Shown here piece after piece: positions 33,960 to 43,227 of a stretch of DNA of 64,000 nucleotides. Position 1 is the first letter of the stretch; each line of letters starts with the position of its first letter. Location: positions 248,001 to 312,000 of the forward strand of contig NZ_JAPDDT010000003.1 of NCBI RefSeq assembly GCF_025950235.1, read 5' to 3'. A program made the position numbers and the translations under genes. The notes under the pieces are model-generated. The model did not search any database. It saw only the letters and a list, made by a program, of their open reading frames with translations, and was not told the origin of the DNA. Source of the stretch: Luteolibacter arcticus. GTDB taxonomy: Bacteria > Verrucomicrobiota > Verrucomicrobiia > Verrucomicrobiales > Akkermansiaceae.

Positions 33960-34715
33960 TCAGAGCCTGAAATCCTCGCCGAGGTAGTACTTCCGCGCCA
34001 CCGGATCATTCACCAGCACGTCCGAGTCCCCTTCGAGGATCACCCGGCCGTCGTGGATCAGGAAAGCGCGATCGACGATCGACAACGTCTCACGCACCGA
34101 GTGGTCGGTGATCAGGATGGTCAGCCCATCCCGCTCGCGCAACTCACGCACGATGCTCTTGATGTCTTCCACCGCGATCGGGTCGATGCCGGCGAACGGC
34201 TCGTCCAGCATCAGCAACCGCGGCTCCGTGCACAGCGAGCGCGCGATGGCGAGGCGCCGTTTCTCACCACCGGAAAGCGCGATCGCCTCGGAGTTGCGGA
34301 CCTTGGTGATCTTGAAGCGCTCCAGCAGTTCCTCCGCACGGGCCTTGCGCTCTTTCTTCGAGAGCCCCGGCCGGGTTTCCAACACCGCGAGTAGGTTCTC
34401 GAAAGCGGTCAGCTTGCGGAATACCGACTCTTCCTGCGGCAGGTAGCCGAGGCCGAGACGCGCCCGACGATGCATCGGCATCCGGGAAATGTCGGTGCCA
34501 TTGAATTGCACCGAGCCCGCGTCCGGCGGGATCAGGCCGGCGATCATGTAGAAGGACGTGGTCTTGCCAGCGCCGTTCGGGCCTAACAGGCCGACGATTT
34601 CACCGGGGCAGACCGCGAGGCTGACGCCATCGACCACGGCACGGCCACCGTAGCACTTGCGGAGGCCGGTGGCGGTGAGGAGCCGGTGGCCGTTCGAGGA
34701 GGAGGGAGATGACAT
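33960..34715 (-). CDS. lptB: LPS export ABC transporter ATP-binding protein
   Basis: 251 residues with Walker A GLLGPNGAGKTTSFYMIAGL, the LptB-specific YLPQEESVFRKLTAFEN, signature LSGGEKRRLAIARSL, Walker B LLMLDEPFAGIDPIAVEDI and switch His in ILITDHSVRETL. LptB dimers power extraction of LPS from the inner membrane with LptFG and LptC. It follows the LptC/LptA-like gene by seven bases, an arrangement usual for lptC-lptA-lptB clusters. lptFG are not in the window. Confidence 0.96.
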   Translation of the reverse strand: MSSPSSSNGHRLLTATGLRKCYGGRAVVDGVSLAVCPGEIVGLLGPNGAGKTTSFYMIAGLIPPDAGSVQFNGTDISRMPMHRRARLGLGYLPQEESVFRKLTAFENLLAVLETRPGLSKKERKARAEELLERFKITKVRNSEAIALSGGEKRRLAIARSLCTEPRLLMLDEPFAGIDPIAVEDIKSIVRELRERDGLTILITDHSVRETLSIVDRAFLIHDGRVILEGDSDVLVNDPVARKYYLGEDFRL

Positions 34716-34722
34716 CGATCGG

Positions 34723-36537
34723 TCAGCGGTTCGGTTGCACCTGCTTTGGCTTATCCTGCTTGGGCTTCTGATTCTTCTTCGGGTCGTCCTTCTCTGGCGT
34801 CTTCACGTTGAAGGTGGAGTGTCCCCCTTGGTTCTCAAAGAGCACCTTGGTCAAGTTGCCGTCATCGTCGGTGTAAACGAGGATGTAAGCGTTGGGTCCG
34901 TGCGCCTGTCCCCTCATGCCGTCTTCACCTTCCTGATAGACCCACGGCGAACCGCCTTGCAGGAGGATCTGGTGCTTCTCGAAATCGTAGACCACGGTGT
35001 GTGCGGAGGCTTCGACCGGCGCGTCCCCTTCTCTTCCGGACTTGTAGCGAATGCGAACGGCTGGCCCGGTGGCGACCATGCGCTTGATGTCGCCAAACTT
35101 GCCGCCTTTTCCACCCGCGTCGAGACCGGCGGCCAGTTGGGCTGCCTTCACCTTTTCCAGTTGTTCGGGGGTCGGCGCAGTCTTCTGCCCCTTCGTGGCC
35201 TTCATCTTCTCCAGTTGCTCCGGCGTCAGTTGGGTAGCGGGATCGAGAGGCTTCTCCGCGGCAGGGTCCCCCGGCTTCTTTTCCGTCGGCTGCGGCGTTG
35301 GCGTCGTCTGCTGCGCATCCTTGGCAGCCTTGGCCGCTGCCATTTTCTCCAGCATCTCCGGAGTCACCTCCTTCGGCGGGGCATTGGGATCCACGCTAGC
35401 AGTCTTCTCATCCTTCTGCGGCTCCATGAAAATCTTCACCTCGCTCGCACCGCTCAGGTCGAGCTCGGGATTTTTCACGGTCACATCGCCGAGGAAAATC
35501 AGCAGGCCTTCCTCCGAGTCGAAATAGGCACCATCCTTGGACTTCACCACGGTGTCGTTCGGGTCGTCGAGGGCAGGCGGACGCGGAACATCCGGCAAGA
35601 CGCCCGGTGTCGGCGCGGCCATCACGCTGGCCAGCGAGGCCGCCTGCAGGAAGCTGTTCATGGTGATTCGGGCATCCTCGGACTTGGCCTTCACCGCCCC
35701 GAGTTCCTCGTCGGCAGCCTTGGTGCCTGCATCATGCTGGGAGGCGCGGCTCGCCTTTTCCGCAGCCAGTTGGTCGAGTTCGACCTGGGACAGCCGGGCC
35801 CTGGCGAAGCGCTCGGTCGTGGTAGCCGCGGGAGCGGCCGGAGTAGTCGCCGGCTGGGCCGGAGCGGCTTCCTGAGCAGTGGCGGCAGCCATCATCATGG
35901 CTCCGGCCGCGAGGGCGCGTTGGGCGGGAGAGGCATTCATGGAAGTTCGCTTGTCGGTGGTTTTGGCCACCGCCGTGACGGGGCCGTGCAGGAATCCACG
36001 GTTGTTCTTGGTGTCGAAGGCCAAGGCGGATCCGTCGACTTTCAAATCGTCGGAAACAAAGGAGACAGGCTCCTCCGAAGTGAGCAGGGAGATCTTTTTC
36101 CGGATCTCGAGCAGCGCTCGCGACATGGCGATGTTGCCCTTCAGCGTGCGATCGGGATTGAAGAAGCGGATGCGCAGGTCATTGATCTTCACCTTGTCGA
36201 GCACGGCGACGGTCTTCGGCTTGCCGGTCTTGGCATCCATCCGGGATTCCTCCCGCGTGAAGATGGTCAGATCCCCGGCATTCACCGAGGAGGTCTGGTT
36301 GTTCTTCAGATCGTAGCTCGGCAGCACCACATTCTTGAGGATGCTGCCATTCGGCAGCAGTCCGCCGGAAAACAGCCCGCCCGATTCATCCGCCGACTCC
36401 TCACCGTCCGTCTGCGGGACGCGTTCGGGGACAGTCGTCTGCGCCGTGGCGACCGCTAGCCCGAGCGCCGCTCCCATCAGGCTGACGACGAGCGGGCCGG
36501 GCAGGGAGAATTTCGAACGCAGGGGGCGGAGGGGCAT
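34723..36537 (-). CDS. LptC/LptA-like (OstA-domain) LPS transport protein with long low-complexity insert
   Basis: 604 residues, several times longer than a normal LptC or LptA. N-terminal membrane anchor or signal (about 14-32, GPLVVSLMGAALGLAVATA). Residues about 65-205 read like an LptC/LptA beta-jellyroll (SILKNVVLPSYDLKNNQTSS, LLTSEEPVSFVSDDLKVDG). A second OstA-like segment lies at about 330-365 (FDSEEGLLIFLGDVTVKNPE) and a third at about 485-580 (VVYDFEKHQILLQGGSPWVY). Between them is an Ala/Lys/Pro/Glu-rich insert with repeats of the form TPEQLEKMKA (about 370-480). Its place directly before lptB and after kdsA supports a role in carrying LPS across the periplasm. The multi-segment arrangement suggests one protein doing part of both LptC and LptA jobs (inference). 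Confidence 0.75.
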   Translation of the reverse strand: MPLRPLRSKFSLPGPLVVSLMGAALGLAVATAQTTVPERVPQTDGEESADESGGLFSGGLLPNGSILKNVVLPSYDLKNNQTSSVNAGDLTIFTREESRMDAKTGKPKTVAVLDKVKINDLRIRFFNPDRTLKGNIAMSRALLEIRKKISLLTSEEPVSFVSDDLKVDGSALAFDTKNNRGFLHGPVTAVAKTTDKRTSMNASPAQRALAAGAMMMAAATAQEAAPAQPATTPAAPAATTTERFARARLSQVELDQLAAEKASRASQHDAGTKAADEELGAVKAKSEDARITMNSFLQAASLASVMAAPTPGVLPDVPRPPALDDPNDTVVKSKDGAYFDSEEGLLIFLGDVTVKNPELDLSGASEVKIFMEPQKDEKTASVDPNAPPKEVTPEMLEKMAAAKAAKDAQQTTPTPQPTEKKPGDPAAEKPLDPATQLTPEQLEKMKATKGQKTAPTPEQLEKVKAAQLAAGLDAGGKGGKFGDIKRMVATGPAVRIRYKSGREGDAPVEASAHTVVYDFEKHQILLQGGSPWVYQEGEDGMRGQAHGPNAYILVYTDDDGNLTKVLFENQGGHSTFNVKTPEKDDPKKNQKPKQDKPKQVQPNR

Positions 36538-36554
36538 AGGCGGGGCGGATCAGA

Positions 36555-37379
36555 TCAAGCGCCGTGCGCAGCGTGGTGAATGGCGACCAGTCGGACGAGC
36601 AAGTCCTCCAGAAATTCGAGAGGAATTTGATTCGGTCCATCCGAAAGCGCGTTCGCCGGGTCGGAGTGCGTTTCCATGAAAATGCCATCGATGCCGGTGG
36701 CGATGGCCGCACGGGCCAGGACCGGAGCGAGTTCGCCATCGCCGCCGGTCGTGCCACCGAGGCCGCCGGGGCGCTGGACCGAGTGGGTGGCGTCGAAAAT
36801 GACCGGCAGGCCTTCCTTCCGCATCCAGTAGAGCGAGCGCATGTCGGCCACCAGGTTGTTGTAGCCGAAAGTGGTGCCGCGCTCGGTGATCAGGAAATTC
36901 CGGCATTCGAAGGAGCGGAGCTTGTCGGCGATGTTCACCGTGTCCCACGGCGCGAGGAATTGGCCCTTCTTCACATTCACCGCGCGGCCGGTCTTGGCCG
37001 CGGCCTCCAGCAGGTCGGTCTGGCGGCACAGGAAGGCCGGTATTTGCAGCAGGTCGATGTGTTCCGCGGCGATCTCCGCGTCCTGCGGGCTGTGGACGTC
37101 GGTGGTCACCGGCACGCCCAGCTCTTTCCCGATCTCGCCCAGAATCCGGCAGCCTTCCTCGACGCCGGGGCCGCGGAATGACTTCACCGAGGTCCGGTTC
37201 GCTTTGTCGTAGGACGCCTTGAAGAGGTAGTTGATGCCGGTGCGCTTGGCGATTTCATCGATCGAGCGGGCCATTTCCCACGCGAAGGACTCGGACTCGA
37301 GCGCACAGGGACCGAGGATGAAAAACGGGGCCGGCCCGCCCACGGGGACGCTGCCAATTTGGAAGGGTTCGAAGGACAT
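36555..37379 (-). CDS. kdsA: 3-deoxy-8-phosphooctulonate synthase (Kdo-8-P synthase)
   Basis: 274 residues, normal length. It condenses arabinose-5-phosphate with phosphoenolpyruvate to make Kdo-8-P for the LPS inner core. Motifs: FFILGPCALESESFAWEMA, YLFKASYDKANRTSVKSFRG, GVPVTTDVHSPQDAEIAAEH, DLLQIPAFLCRQTDLLEAAA, NVKKGQFLAPWDTVN and FGYNNLVADMRSL. It lies between DUF1844 and the LptC/A-like gene on the minus strand and probably forms one operon with lptB. Confidence 0.97.
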   Translation of the reverse strand: MSFEPFQIGSVPVGGPAPFFILGPCALESESFAWEMARSIDEIAKRTGINYLFKASYDKANRTSVKSFRGPGVEEGCRILGEIGKELGVPVTTDVHSPQDAEIAAEHIDLLQIPAFLCRQTDLLEAAAKTGRAVNVKKGQFLAPWDTVNIADKLRSFECRNFLITERGTTFGYNNLVADMRSLYWMRKEGLPVIFDATHSVQRPGGLGGTTGGDGELAPVLARAAIATGIDGIFMETHSDPANALSDGPNQIPLEFLEDLLVRLVAIHHAAHGA

Positions 37380-37419
37380 GATTGAATCTTAAGGAGGCGA
37401 AAATAATCCAAACGACCGT

Positions 37420-37671
37420 TTACCCGACGGATTTCTCGTATAGGGGACGCAAGTTGGCAAGAGCGGTCGTGAGAAGTTTTTCCTCAATCTCCGTCAAATT
37501 CCCCGCGGTCTTGGCGGCGAGCATCTCCAGCGAATCGAGCACGGACTTGGCCGCGCGCAAATTGATCGTTTTTTCGCCGGTGCCCGGGTGCGGGATCTGG
37601 CCGAGGAAAAGTCCGGCATTCTGAGCCTGGAGGATGACGAATTCGTTGAAGCGGGGATCGGCGGCGGCCAT
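37420..37671 (-). CDS. DUF1844 family protein
   Basis: 83 residues from ATG 37671 (MAAADPRFNEFVILQAQNAG). DUF1844 pattern: LFLGQIPHPGTGEKTINLRA, then VLDSLEMLAAKTAGNLTEIE and EKLLTTALANLRPLYEK. Small helical cytosolic protein of unknown function. First gene of the minus-strand kdsA operon and divergent from jetA, with 110 bp between their starts, so both promoters lie in that gap. Confidence 0.86.
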   Translation of the reverse strand: MAAADPRFNEFVILQAQNAGLFLGQIPHPGTGEKTINLRAAKSVLDSLEMLAAKTAGNLTEIEEKLLTTALANLRPLYEKSVG

Positions 37672-37781
37672 GGGGGAAAGGTGGGGAAGCAGCCAATGGC
37701 CAAGCGAGCGGAAAATCCGCATCCGGGGAAGGAAGCTTGGCACCGGGGGCCAATCCGGTAGCGTGCCGCCCCCGCTCACCC

Positions 37782-39260
37782 ATGGATCCCGATTCCCTCA
37801 GCCGCCGCTTGCTTGGATCCGTCTCGAGGGACTTTTTCCGCCCGCTATCCCGTCCCTCCGCGGCCATCTACATCGATTGCGCCGACCGGATCGCGGATAT
37901 CGCCGGCGATTGGGGCCGTATCCCGCATACGGACGCGATCGCCCTGGTCCGCGAAACGCTGGCCTCCCACCCGGAAATCCTGCTGGCCGAGGACGAGGGC
38001 GCCTCGCTGCGGGATGCCCGCCAGCGCGCCGGGCAGCTCTTCAACCGCCTCTGCGACGCCGGCTGGCTGGAGGACCAGCAGCTCGGCCTGCACGAACGCT
38101 GGACGCTGGTTTCCCCCGGCCTGCGCCCGCTGCTACGTCTGCTTCGGGAGCTGGCGGAGGAGGAAATCGCCGAGCTGACGACCTTCGCCGACACGGTGCG
38201 GGGGGTGTGCGAGACCTTGGAGCGGCCGGAGGTGCTGCACCCGGCCTTCCGCACCACCGACGAGCTCCGCGCCACGGTCACGGACCTCAACTCCCGCCTG
38301 GAAAGCGCCGTGATCCAGCTCCACGGGGTGGAAAAGCTCATCTCGATCTTCGACCAAAGGCAACGCGCCAGCGAGTCCCCTGCCGAAACGCTGCGGCTGC
38401 TCTACGCCGAGTTCGGCACCGGCCAGCACATGGTCTGCTACGACGCACTTCGCCGGAATGGCCTGCTGCCGCGTTTGCAAGTGGCTCGCACCAAGGTGGC
38501 CGACTTGCGCGATCAGGCGCTCGTGAAGGAGCGACTCGCCGAGGGCTTCGCGGCCCACTATGGCTGGCATCCCGATGAAGCCTACTCGCGGGCAGAGCGC
38601 GCCCTGCGCGATCTCGAGCGGCGGCTCGCTTCGATCCGCCTGGTGGCGGACGCCATCGACGCCCGCATGGCCGGCTTCAACCGCCTCTCCCAGCAACGCT
38701 ACAGCTACCAGACCGAGTTGCGAGGACGCCGGCCGGAAATCGTGAAGTCCTATTGCGATGCGATCAACGCGGCCCACACCGGGAGCAAGCTGGCATCCTT
38801 CCGCGACACCGCCCCGGATTTCACGCCGATGGTTCCGGAGATGCGCTGCTTCTACGGCGTGGAATCGCTGGCCCGCACCCGCCGGGTCCGTGCCGCCGCC
38901 GATCTTTCCTTCGGTGGAGGCGACGGTCCGCGCGACGACGAGGACGACACGCTCCAAGCCCTGAAGGAGCGCCAGCGACTGGCCCTGACGCCACAGCGCG
39001 CGGCGCGCCTCGTCGCCCGCCTGCTGGATGAAGTCGCGGCCAGCATCGGCACGGAGACGATCAAGTCCGCCAGCATCGATGACGTGCTCGATCTGCTCGC
39101 CACCGCCGCCTACGACCACGCCACCATGGCGGATGGCCGGGTGCTGCGCTGGGCCGCCGATGGCCCGCGGCGGCTGGATGGCCTCGAGCCCGGCGCGATC
39201 CCCATGGACGAGCAGTCCGACTGGACCATCGAACGATTCACCCTCACCCGCCAAGCATGA
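37782..39260 (+). CDS. jetA: Wadjet system protein JetA (MukF/kleisin-like)
   Basis: 492 residues from ATG 37782 (MDPDSLSRRLLGSVSRDFFR). The N-terminal half is a winged-helix fold (RQRAGQLFNRLCDAGWLEDQ, LHERWTLVSPGLRPLLRLL), the middle is helical (HGVEKLISIFDQRQRA, LRDLERRLASIRLVADAI), and the end has a second winged-helix-like part (SASIDDVLDLLATAAYDHAT). This is the kleisin-like subunit that bridges the SMC heads with JetB. The N-terminus resembles type II/III JetA (DUF5716 kind) more than the DUF3375 type I form, a judgement from memory of the families. First gene of a four-gene operon; its stop overlaps jetB (ATGA). Confidence 0.88.
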   Translation: MDPDSLSRRLLGSVSRDFFRPLSRPSAAIYIDCADRIADIAGDWGRIPHTDAIALVRETLASHPEILLAEDEGASLRDARQRAGQLFNRLCDAGWLEDQQLGLHERWTLVSPGLRPLLRLLRELAEEEIAELTTFADTVRGVCETLERPEVLHPAFRTTDELRATVTDLNSRLESAVIQLHGVEKLISIFDQRQRASESPAETLRLLYAEFGTGQHMVCYDALRRNGLLPRLQVARTKVADLRDQALVKERLAEGFAAHYGWHPDEAYSRAERALRDLERRLASIRLVADAIDARMAGFNRLSQQRYSYQTELRGRRPEIVKSYCDAINAAHTGSKLASFRDTAPDFTPMVPEMRCFYGVESLARTRRVRAAADLSFGGGDGPRDDEDDTLQALKERQRLALTPQRAARLVARLLDEVAASIGTETIKSASIDDVLDLLATAAYDHATMADGRVLRWAADGPRRLDGLEPGAIPMDEQSDWTIERFTLTRQA

Positions 39261-39889
39261 GCGATTCCGATCCCTACTGGCCGCGCTTTTGGCCGGATGT
39301 CCCCGACTCCGACCGCGCCCCGCTGCGCGAGATCATGGCCGAGCTGCTCGGCCGCGGCACTTTGCTCGGCACGGATGGCAGCGGCCGCGATCTCTTCCTG
39401 CTGGCCCGCGATCACTATCAGGAGCATCTCAAGGACTACCTCGCACCACTCGGCCTGGAGCTGATCGTCGATGACGACTTCTACCTTTTGCAAGCGCGCC
39501 CCCGCCCCGAGGCATGCCTCCTTCTCGCGCAGTTCACGAAGGACGAGACGCTCCTGCTGCTCGTCCTTTGGCGTGCTTGGGACGACCACCGCACCACGCG
39601 CGCGGAGCAGTCCGTGATCATCACCGTGGATGACCTGTGGCAGCGCTTCAAATCGACCTTCGAGAACATCGAGCCGCCGGAAAAGACCCACGTGGAAAAC
39701 ATGCTGGCCCGGATGAAACGCCATCGCCTCGTCCGCACCCAGCGGCCGGATCCGAATGCGCCCATCGGTGAAACCTTGATCGAAATCCTGCCCAGCCTCG
39801 CGCGCACGATTCCCTTCGACTCGATCGAGTCCTGGCTCGCCCGTGTCGCCCTCTACCAACCGCAGTCCACCGCGGAAGCTTCCCCTTGA
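39257..39889 (+). CDS. jetB: Wadjet system protein JetB (MukE-like, DUF4194-like)
   Basis: 210 residues, MSDSDPYWPRFWPDVPDSDR. A winged-helix KITE-type protein: LREIMAELLGRGTLLGTDGS, LKDYLAPLGLELIVDDDFYL, ETLLLLVLWRAWDDHRTT, IITVDDLWQRFKSTFENIEP, HVENMLARMKRHRLVRTQ. It binds the JetA linker and helps form the loop-extruding complex. ATGA overlap with jetA and an eight-base gap (or TTGA overlap) to jetC indicate coupled expression. Confidence 0.87.
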   Translation: MSDSDPYWPRFWPDVPDSDRAPLREIMAELLGRGTLLGTDGSGRDLFLLARDHYQEHLKDYLAPLGLELIVDDDFYLLQARPRPEACLLLAQFTKDETLLLLVLWRAWDDHRTTRAEQSVIITVDDLWQRFKSTFENIEPPEKTHVENMLARMKRHRLVRTQRPDPNAPIGETLIEILPSLARTIPFDSIESWLARVALYQPQSTAEASP

Positions 39890-39897
39890 GTCCTGTC

Positions 39898-42800
39898 ATG
39901 CGTGTCCACCTCAGTCGCATCGTCGCCATCAACTGGTATGGCTACCGGGACTTCATCGATGTCTCCGGCCTCACCCTCATCACCGGTGCCAATGGCTCCG
40001 GGAAGAGCGCGTTGCTCGACCTGCTGCAATTCGTGATGCTCGGCGAATCGCTCAGCCGCTTCAACAAGGCGGCAGCCGGTGCCGGCAGCGGGCGCACCTT
40101 GCGCGGCTACTGCCTCTGCGATACGAATACCGTCGGCAAGGATGGCCAGGAGCGCTTCCTCCGGCCCAGCGGTGTGACCTTGGCCGCGCTCGAATTCGTC
40201 TGGCCGGCGACCGCTGGCGAGGAGGAGCCGCGACGAGAAACCTGGGGCGCACGCATCGAATACGAGGGCCCCACCGCCAAGCCGCGCACGCTTTGGTTCT
40301 GCGTGCCGGCCCGCTTGCAAAAGGACGACTTCCTCGCTCCGCAACTGCTGGACGATGCGGTGGCGTTCCTTTCCGAGGAAGAATTCCGCGTGCACGTCCG
40401 CCGCGATCTGGAAGGCGATGTCTGGGACCGCCAGGCCAGCTATCTGGAAGAGATGGGCTCGCGCAGCCACCTCGGCTTCGACCGCGTCCAGATGAACAAG
40501 ACCTTGCCGAACTCGATGGCCTTCCAGCCGGTCGAGAGCTTCGAGAAGTTCATCCGCGAGTATTTGTTAGAGCCGGGCTTGCCGGATGTGAAGGCGGTGC
40601 GCGCCAGCGTAGACGCCCACCGTCGTGCGAAGGACCGCTTGGACACGATGCATGACCAGCACCAGCGGCTGGTCCGGATCTGCGACCAGCACGCCGCGTA
40701 TTTGAATGCTTCGCGCGAGGCAGTCTTGTTCGGGCATTTGCGCGACGCCTTGGTTCACGAGGAGAAGCGCGAGGCCTTGGAAGCCCGCCAGGCCAAGATC
40801 GAACAACTCCGCCGGCAAAACGAGGAGCAGCGCGCTGACCACGACTCGGCGATCGACGAGCGCAACGAACTCCAGCAGCAGCTCGATGCCGTGCGACTGG
40901 TCGCCGGCAATGACGCCCAGATCGCTCACCTCGCCCAAGGCCGCGCGCGCCGTGACGAGGTCGGCAAGGAGATCGACCAGTTGCGCGAAGCCGCCAAGAC
41001 CGCGCGCCAGTTCCTTCACGACAAAACCCAGCACTGGAAGCAGTGGCTGAAGCACGCGGAAGAGCTGGGACTGGAAGAGCCGGAGCAGGCTGCCGGGTGG
41101 ATGAAGGAGATGCAGGGCGCGGATGAAGCCCCGGCACTCGATGCCGCCTCGCGGATGGCCCGGATTTATCGTTTGTTAGAGAGCGAGGGCGAAGAGCGCC
41201 TGCGGCCGATCGAAGAGAAACTCAAGGATCAGGAAGCCCGTGAATCGCGGCTCAAGCGCGAGCTCGACGATCTGGCGAACAAGGGCAGCACGTTTTCCTC
41301 GCCCCTGCTCGATGCCTTGCGCTCGCGTGGCCAGAAGGCCGCGGCACTCGGCCGGGTGATCGAGGTGAAGCCGGAAGCCGAGCCGTGGTGGCCGCTGTTA
41401 GAGACCCTGCTCGATTCGAACCGCCAGGCCGTGCTCGCCGAGGATTTCACCGCCGCATGGGACCAAGCCCAGCGCTTGGGGCACATCGATGAGCCGCTGG
41501 TCAACACCGCCGAACTTGGCAAGGCCGGCAAGGCTGACAAGACCAAGGCCGGCAGCATCGCGGCCTTGTTCGATACCTCGCACGAAAACGCGCGGGCTTA
41601 TCTCGATCATCTCTACGGCGACCTCGTCGCGGTGGAAAAAGCCAAACAGCTCGACAAGCATCCGCGCGCGCTTTCGAAGGACGGCTGGCTGAAGGATCCG
41701 CCGCTGCGCCTGCACCTCACCCCTTCCAAGGAATTCACCATTGGCGAGGAAGGCCTGCGGCGTTTGCGCACCTTGCGCGAGGAAGAGCTGGAAGGCGTGC
41801 GCGAGGAACTGTCGCGGCTGAATCGTTCACGCGACGATTGGAAGACCTGGCTGCACCGCGGCAAGCAATGGCGGCTCGACGAAGCGGATGCTCCGCCGGG
41901 CACCTCAGGCCTGCGCGACCTGCCGCGTCTGAAGAAAGAGGCGCAGGGCCTCGATGAGACAATCCGCCTGCTGGCCACGCCCGAGCGCGAGGCGACGGTC
42001 GAGAAGCTGCGGGTGCTCGACCGGACTTTCCAAGGAGTCATCGAGCGCATCGGTCGCCTGAATGGCTCGCTGTCGAAATTCGAACAGCAGGAGCGCGAGC
42101 AATTGGACGCGATCACAACCTCGCAGGAAGAAGAGCAAACCGCCCTCCATGAACGCCGCCTGAGCCGCGAACGCCTGACGGGAGTTCGCGATGCGGAGAT
42201 CGAGTCCCAGATCGAGTCGGCCCGCGAGCAGTTTCCCAAATGGCAGCAGCGCATCGACGCGGTGCGCGAGTTCGCGGAGATGCAGCGCCGTGGTGCTGAG
42301 AAGGCCCGCGACAGCCGCGATCTGGAGCGCAATGCGCTGGCGGAAAAACATCCGGACACCGCCGAGTTCTTCGATCCCGCGGACGATGAGAACGGCCGCT
42401 ACGACGCCCGTCGTCGCGAATTGGAAGAGCACGAACTCGAGCGCTACCGCATCGAAGCCGAAGACGCGCAGAAGCAGTGGGAAGACCGCCTGCAGCATCA
42501 GGTGCTCGATGTCCTCAAGGAGAAGCTCGACGAAGCCGAGCGCACCAAGCGCGAGCTGAACAAGGCGATGGACCACGTGATCGGCGGCATGCGCTACCAA
42601 CTCTCGATGCGTGCCGACCGCACCCACAGTGCGATCTGGACCCTCGTGGACAAGGGCCTCAATCCCGCGATGGAACTCTTCGCCGCCGGCGGCAAGGAAG
42701 ACATCGAGAAGGCCAAGCAAGCCCTGATGCTCGCGATCGAAAACGCGGAAGACCCGCGTCATCAGAAGGCGCTCGACTACCGCTACTATCACCACTGGGA

Positions 42801-43227
42801 TATCCAGGCGACACCCGCAGGCAAGGGCGAAGGCTCCGCCATCTCGCTCAACAAGAGCGCCAAGAAACAGAGTGGCGGCGAGAACCAGGCCCCCTTCTTC
42901 GTCGCCATGCTCGCCGCCTTCCAGCGTGTCTATGACCTCGGAAAGAAGGACCTTCGCCGCAACCTCGGCCTCGTGGTCATGGACGAAGCCTTCTCAAAGC
43001 TCTCCGGCGACCGCATCGATGCCTGCCTCGCACTCGCGCGGAACTTCGGCCTGCAACTCGTCATGGCCTTCCCGGAAGACCGTCTGCCAACGATGATCCA
43101 GCACGCGCAAACCGTGGTACAAGCCAAGGTCGAGCGCGCCTACGACGATCAGACCGGCACCGTCACCAACATCCGCAACTGGTGCGTGCGCGTCGATCGC
43201 AAGAAACTCATCGAAGCGCTGTCATGA
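39898..43227 (+). CDS. jetC: Wadjet system SMC ATPase JetC (MukB-like)
   Basis: 1,109 residues from ATG 39898; a TTG at 39886 is also in frame. The N-terminal ATPase half has Walker A GANGSGKS (residues 30-37). Long coiled-coil arms (about 250-440 and 620-900) flank a hinge region near 440-600 (LGRVIEVKPEAEPWWPLLET). The C-terminal ATPase half has SGGENQAPFF (about 992) and Walker B NLGLVVMDEAFSKLSGDR (about 1022-1039). Dimers would extrude DNA loops and recognise small circular DNA such as plasmids. All ATPase motifs are intact. Its stop overlaps jetD (ATGA). Confidence 0.93.
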   Translation: MRVHLSRIVAINWYGYRDFIDVSGLTLITGANGSGKSALLDLLQFVMLGESLSRFNKAAAGAGSGRTLRGYCLCDTNTVGKDGQERFLRPSGVTLAALEFVWPATAGEEEPRRETWGARIEYEGPTAKPRTLWFCVPARLQKDDFLAPQLLDDAVAFLSEEEFRVHVRRDLEGDVWDRQASYLEEMGSRSHLGFDRVQMNKTLPNSMAFQPVESFEKFIREYLLEPGLPDVKAVRASVDAHRRAKDRLDTMHDQHQRLVRICDQHAAYLNASREAVLFGHLRDALVHEEKREALEARQAKIEQLRRQNEEQRADHDSAIDERNELQQQLDAVRLVAGNDAQIAHLAQGRARRDEVGKEIDQLREAAKTARQFLHDKTQHWKQWLKHAEELGLEEPEQAAGWMKEMQGADEAPALDAASRMARIYRLLESEGEERLRPIEEKLKDQEARESRLKRELDDLANKGSTFSSPLLDALRSRGQKAAALGRVIEVKPEAEPWWPLLETLLDSNRQAVLAEDFTAAWDQAQRLGHIDEPLVNTAELGKAGKADKTKAGSIAALFDTSHENARAYLDHLYGDLVAVEKAKQLDKHPRALSKDGWLKDPPLRLHLTPSKEFTIGEEGLRRLRTLREEELEGVREELSRLNRSRDDWKTWLHRGKQWRLDEADAPPGTSGLRDLPRLKKEAQGLDETIRLLATPEREATVEKLRVLDRTFQGVIERIGRLNGSLSKFEQQEREQLDAITTSQEEEQTALHERRLSRERLTGVRDAEIESQIESAREQFPKWQQRIDAVREFAEMQRRGAEKARDSRDLERNALAEKHPDTAEFFDPADDENGRYDARRRELEEHELERYRIEAEDAQKQWEDRLQHQVLDVLKEKLDEAERTKRELNKAMDHVIGGMRYQLSMRADRTHSAIWTLVDKGLNPAMELFAAGGKEDIEKAKQALMLAIENAEDPRHQKALDYRYYHHWDIQATPAGKGEGSAISLNKSAKKQSGGENQAPFFVAMLAAFQRVYDLGKKDLRRNLGLVVMDEAFSKLSGDRIDACLALARNFGLQLVMAFPEDRLPTMIQHAQTVVQAKVERAYDDQTGTVTNIRNWCVRVDRKKLIEALS

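Noticed and set aside
34657..36459. 600-codon plus-strand frame opposite the LptC/A-like gene
   Set aside because: Shadow frame; Leu/Arg/Gly-rich with no motif, while the minus frame sits properly between kdsA and lptB.
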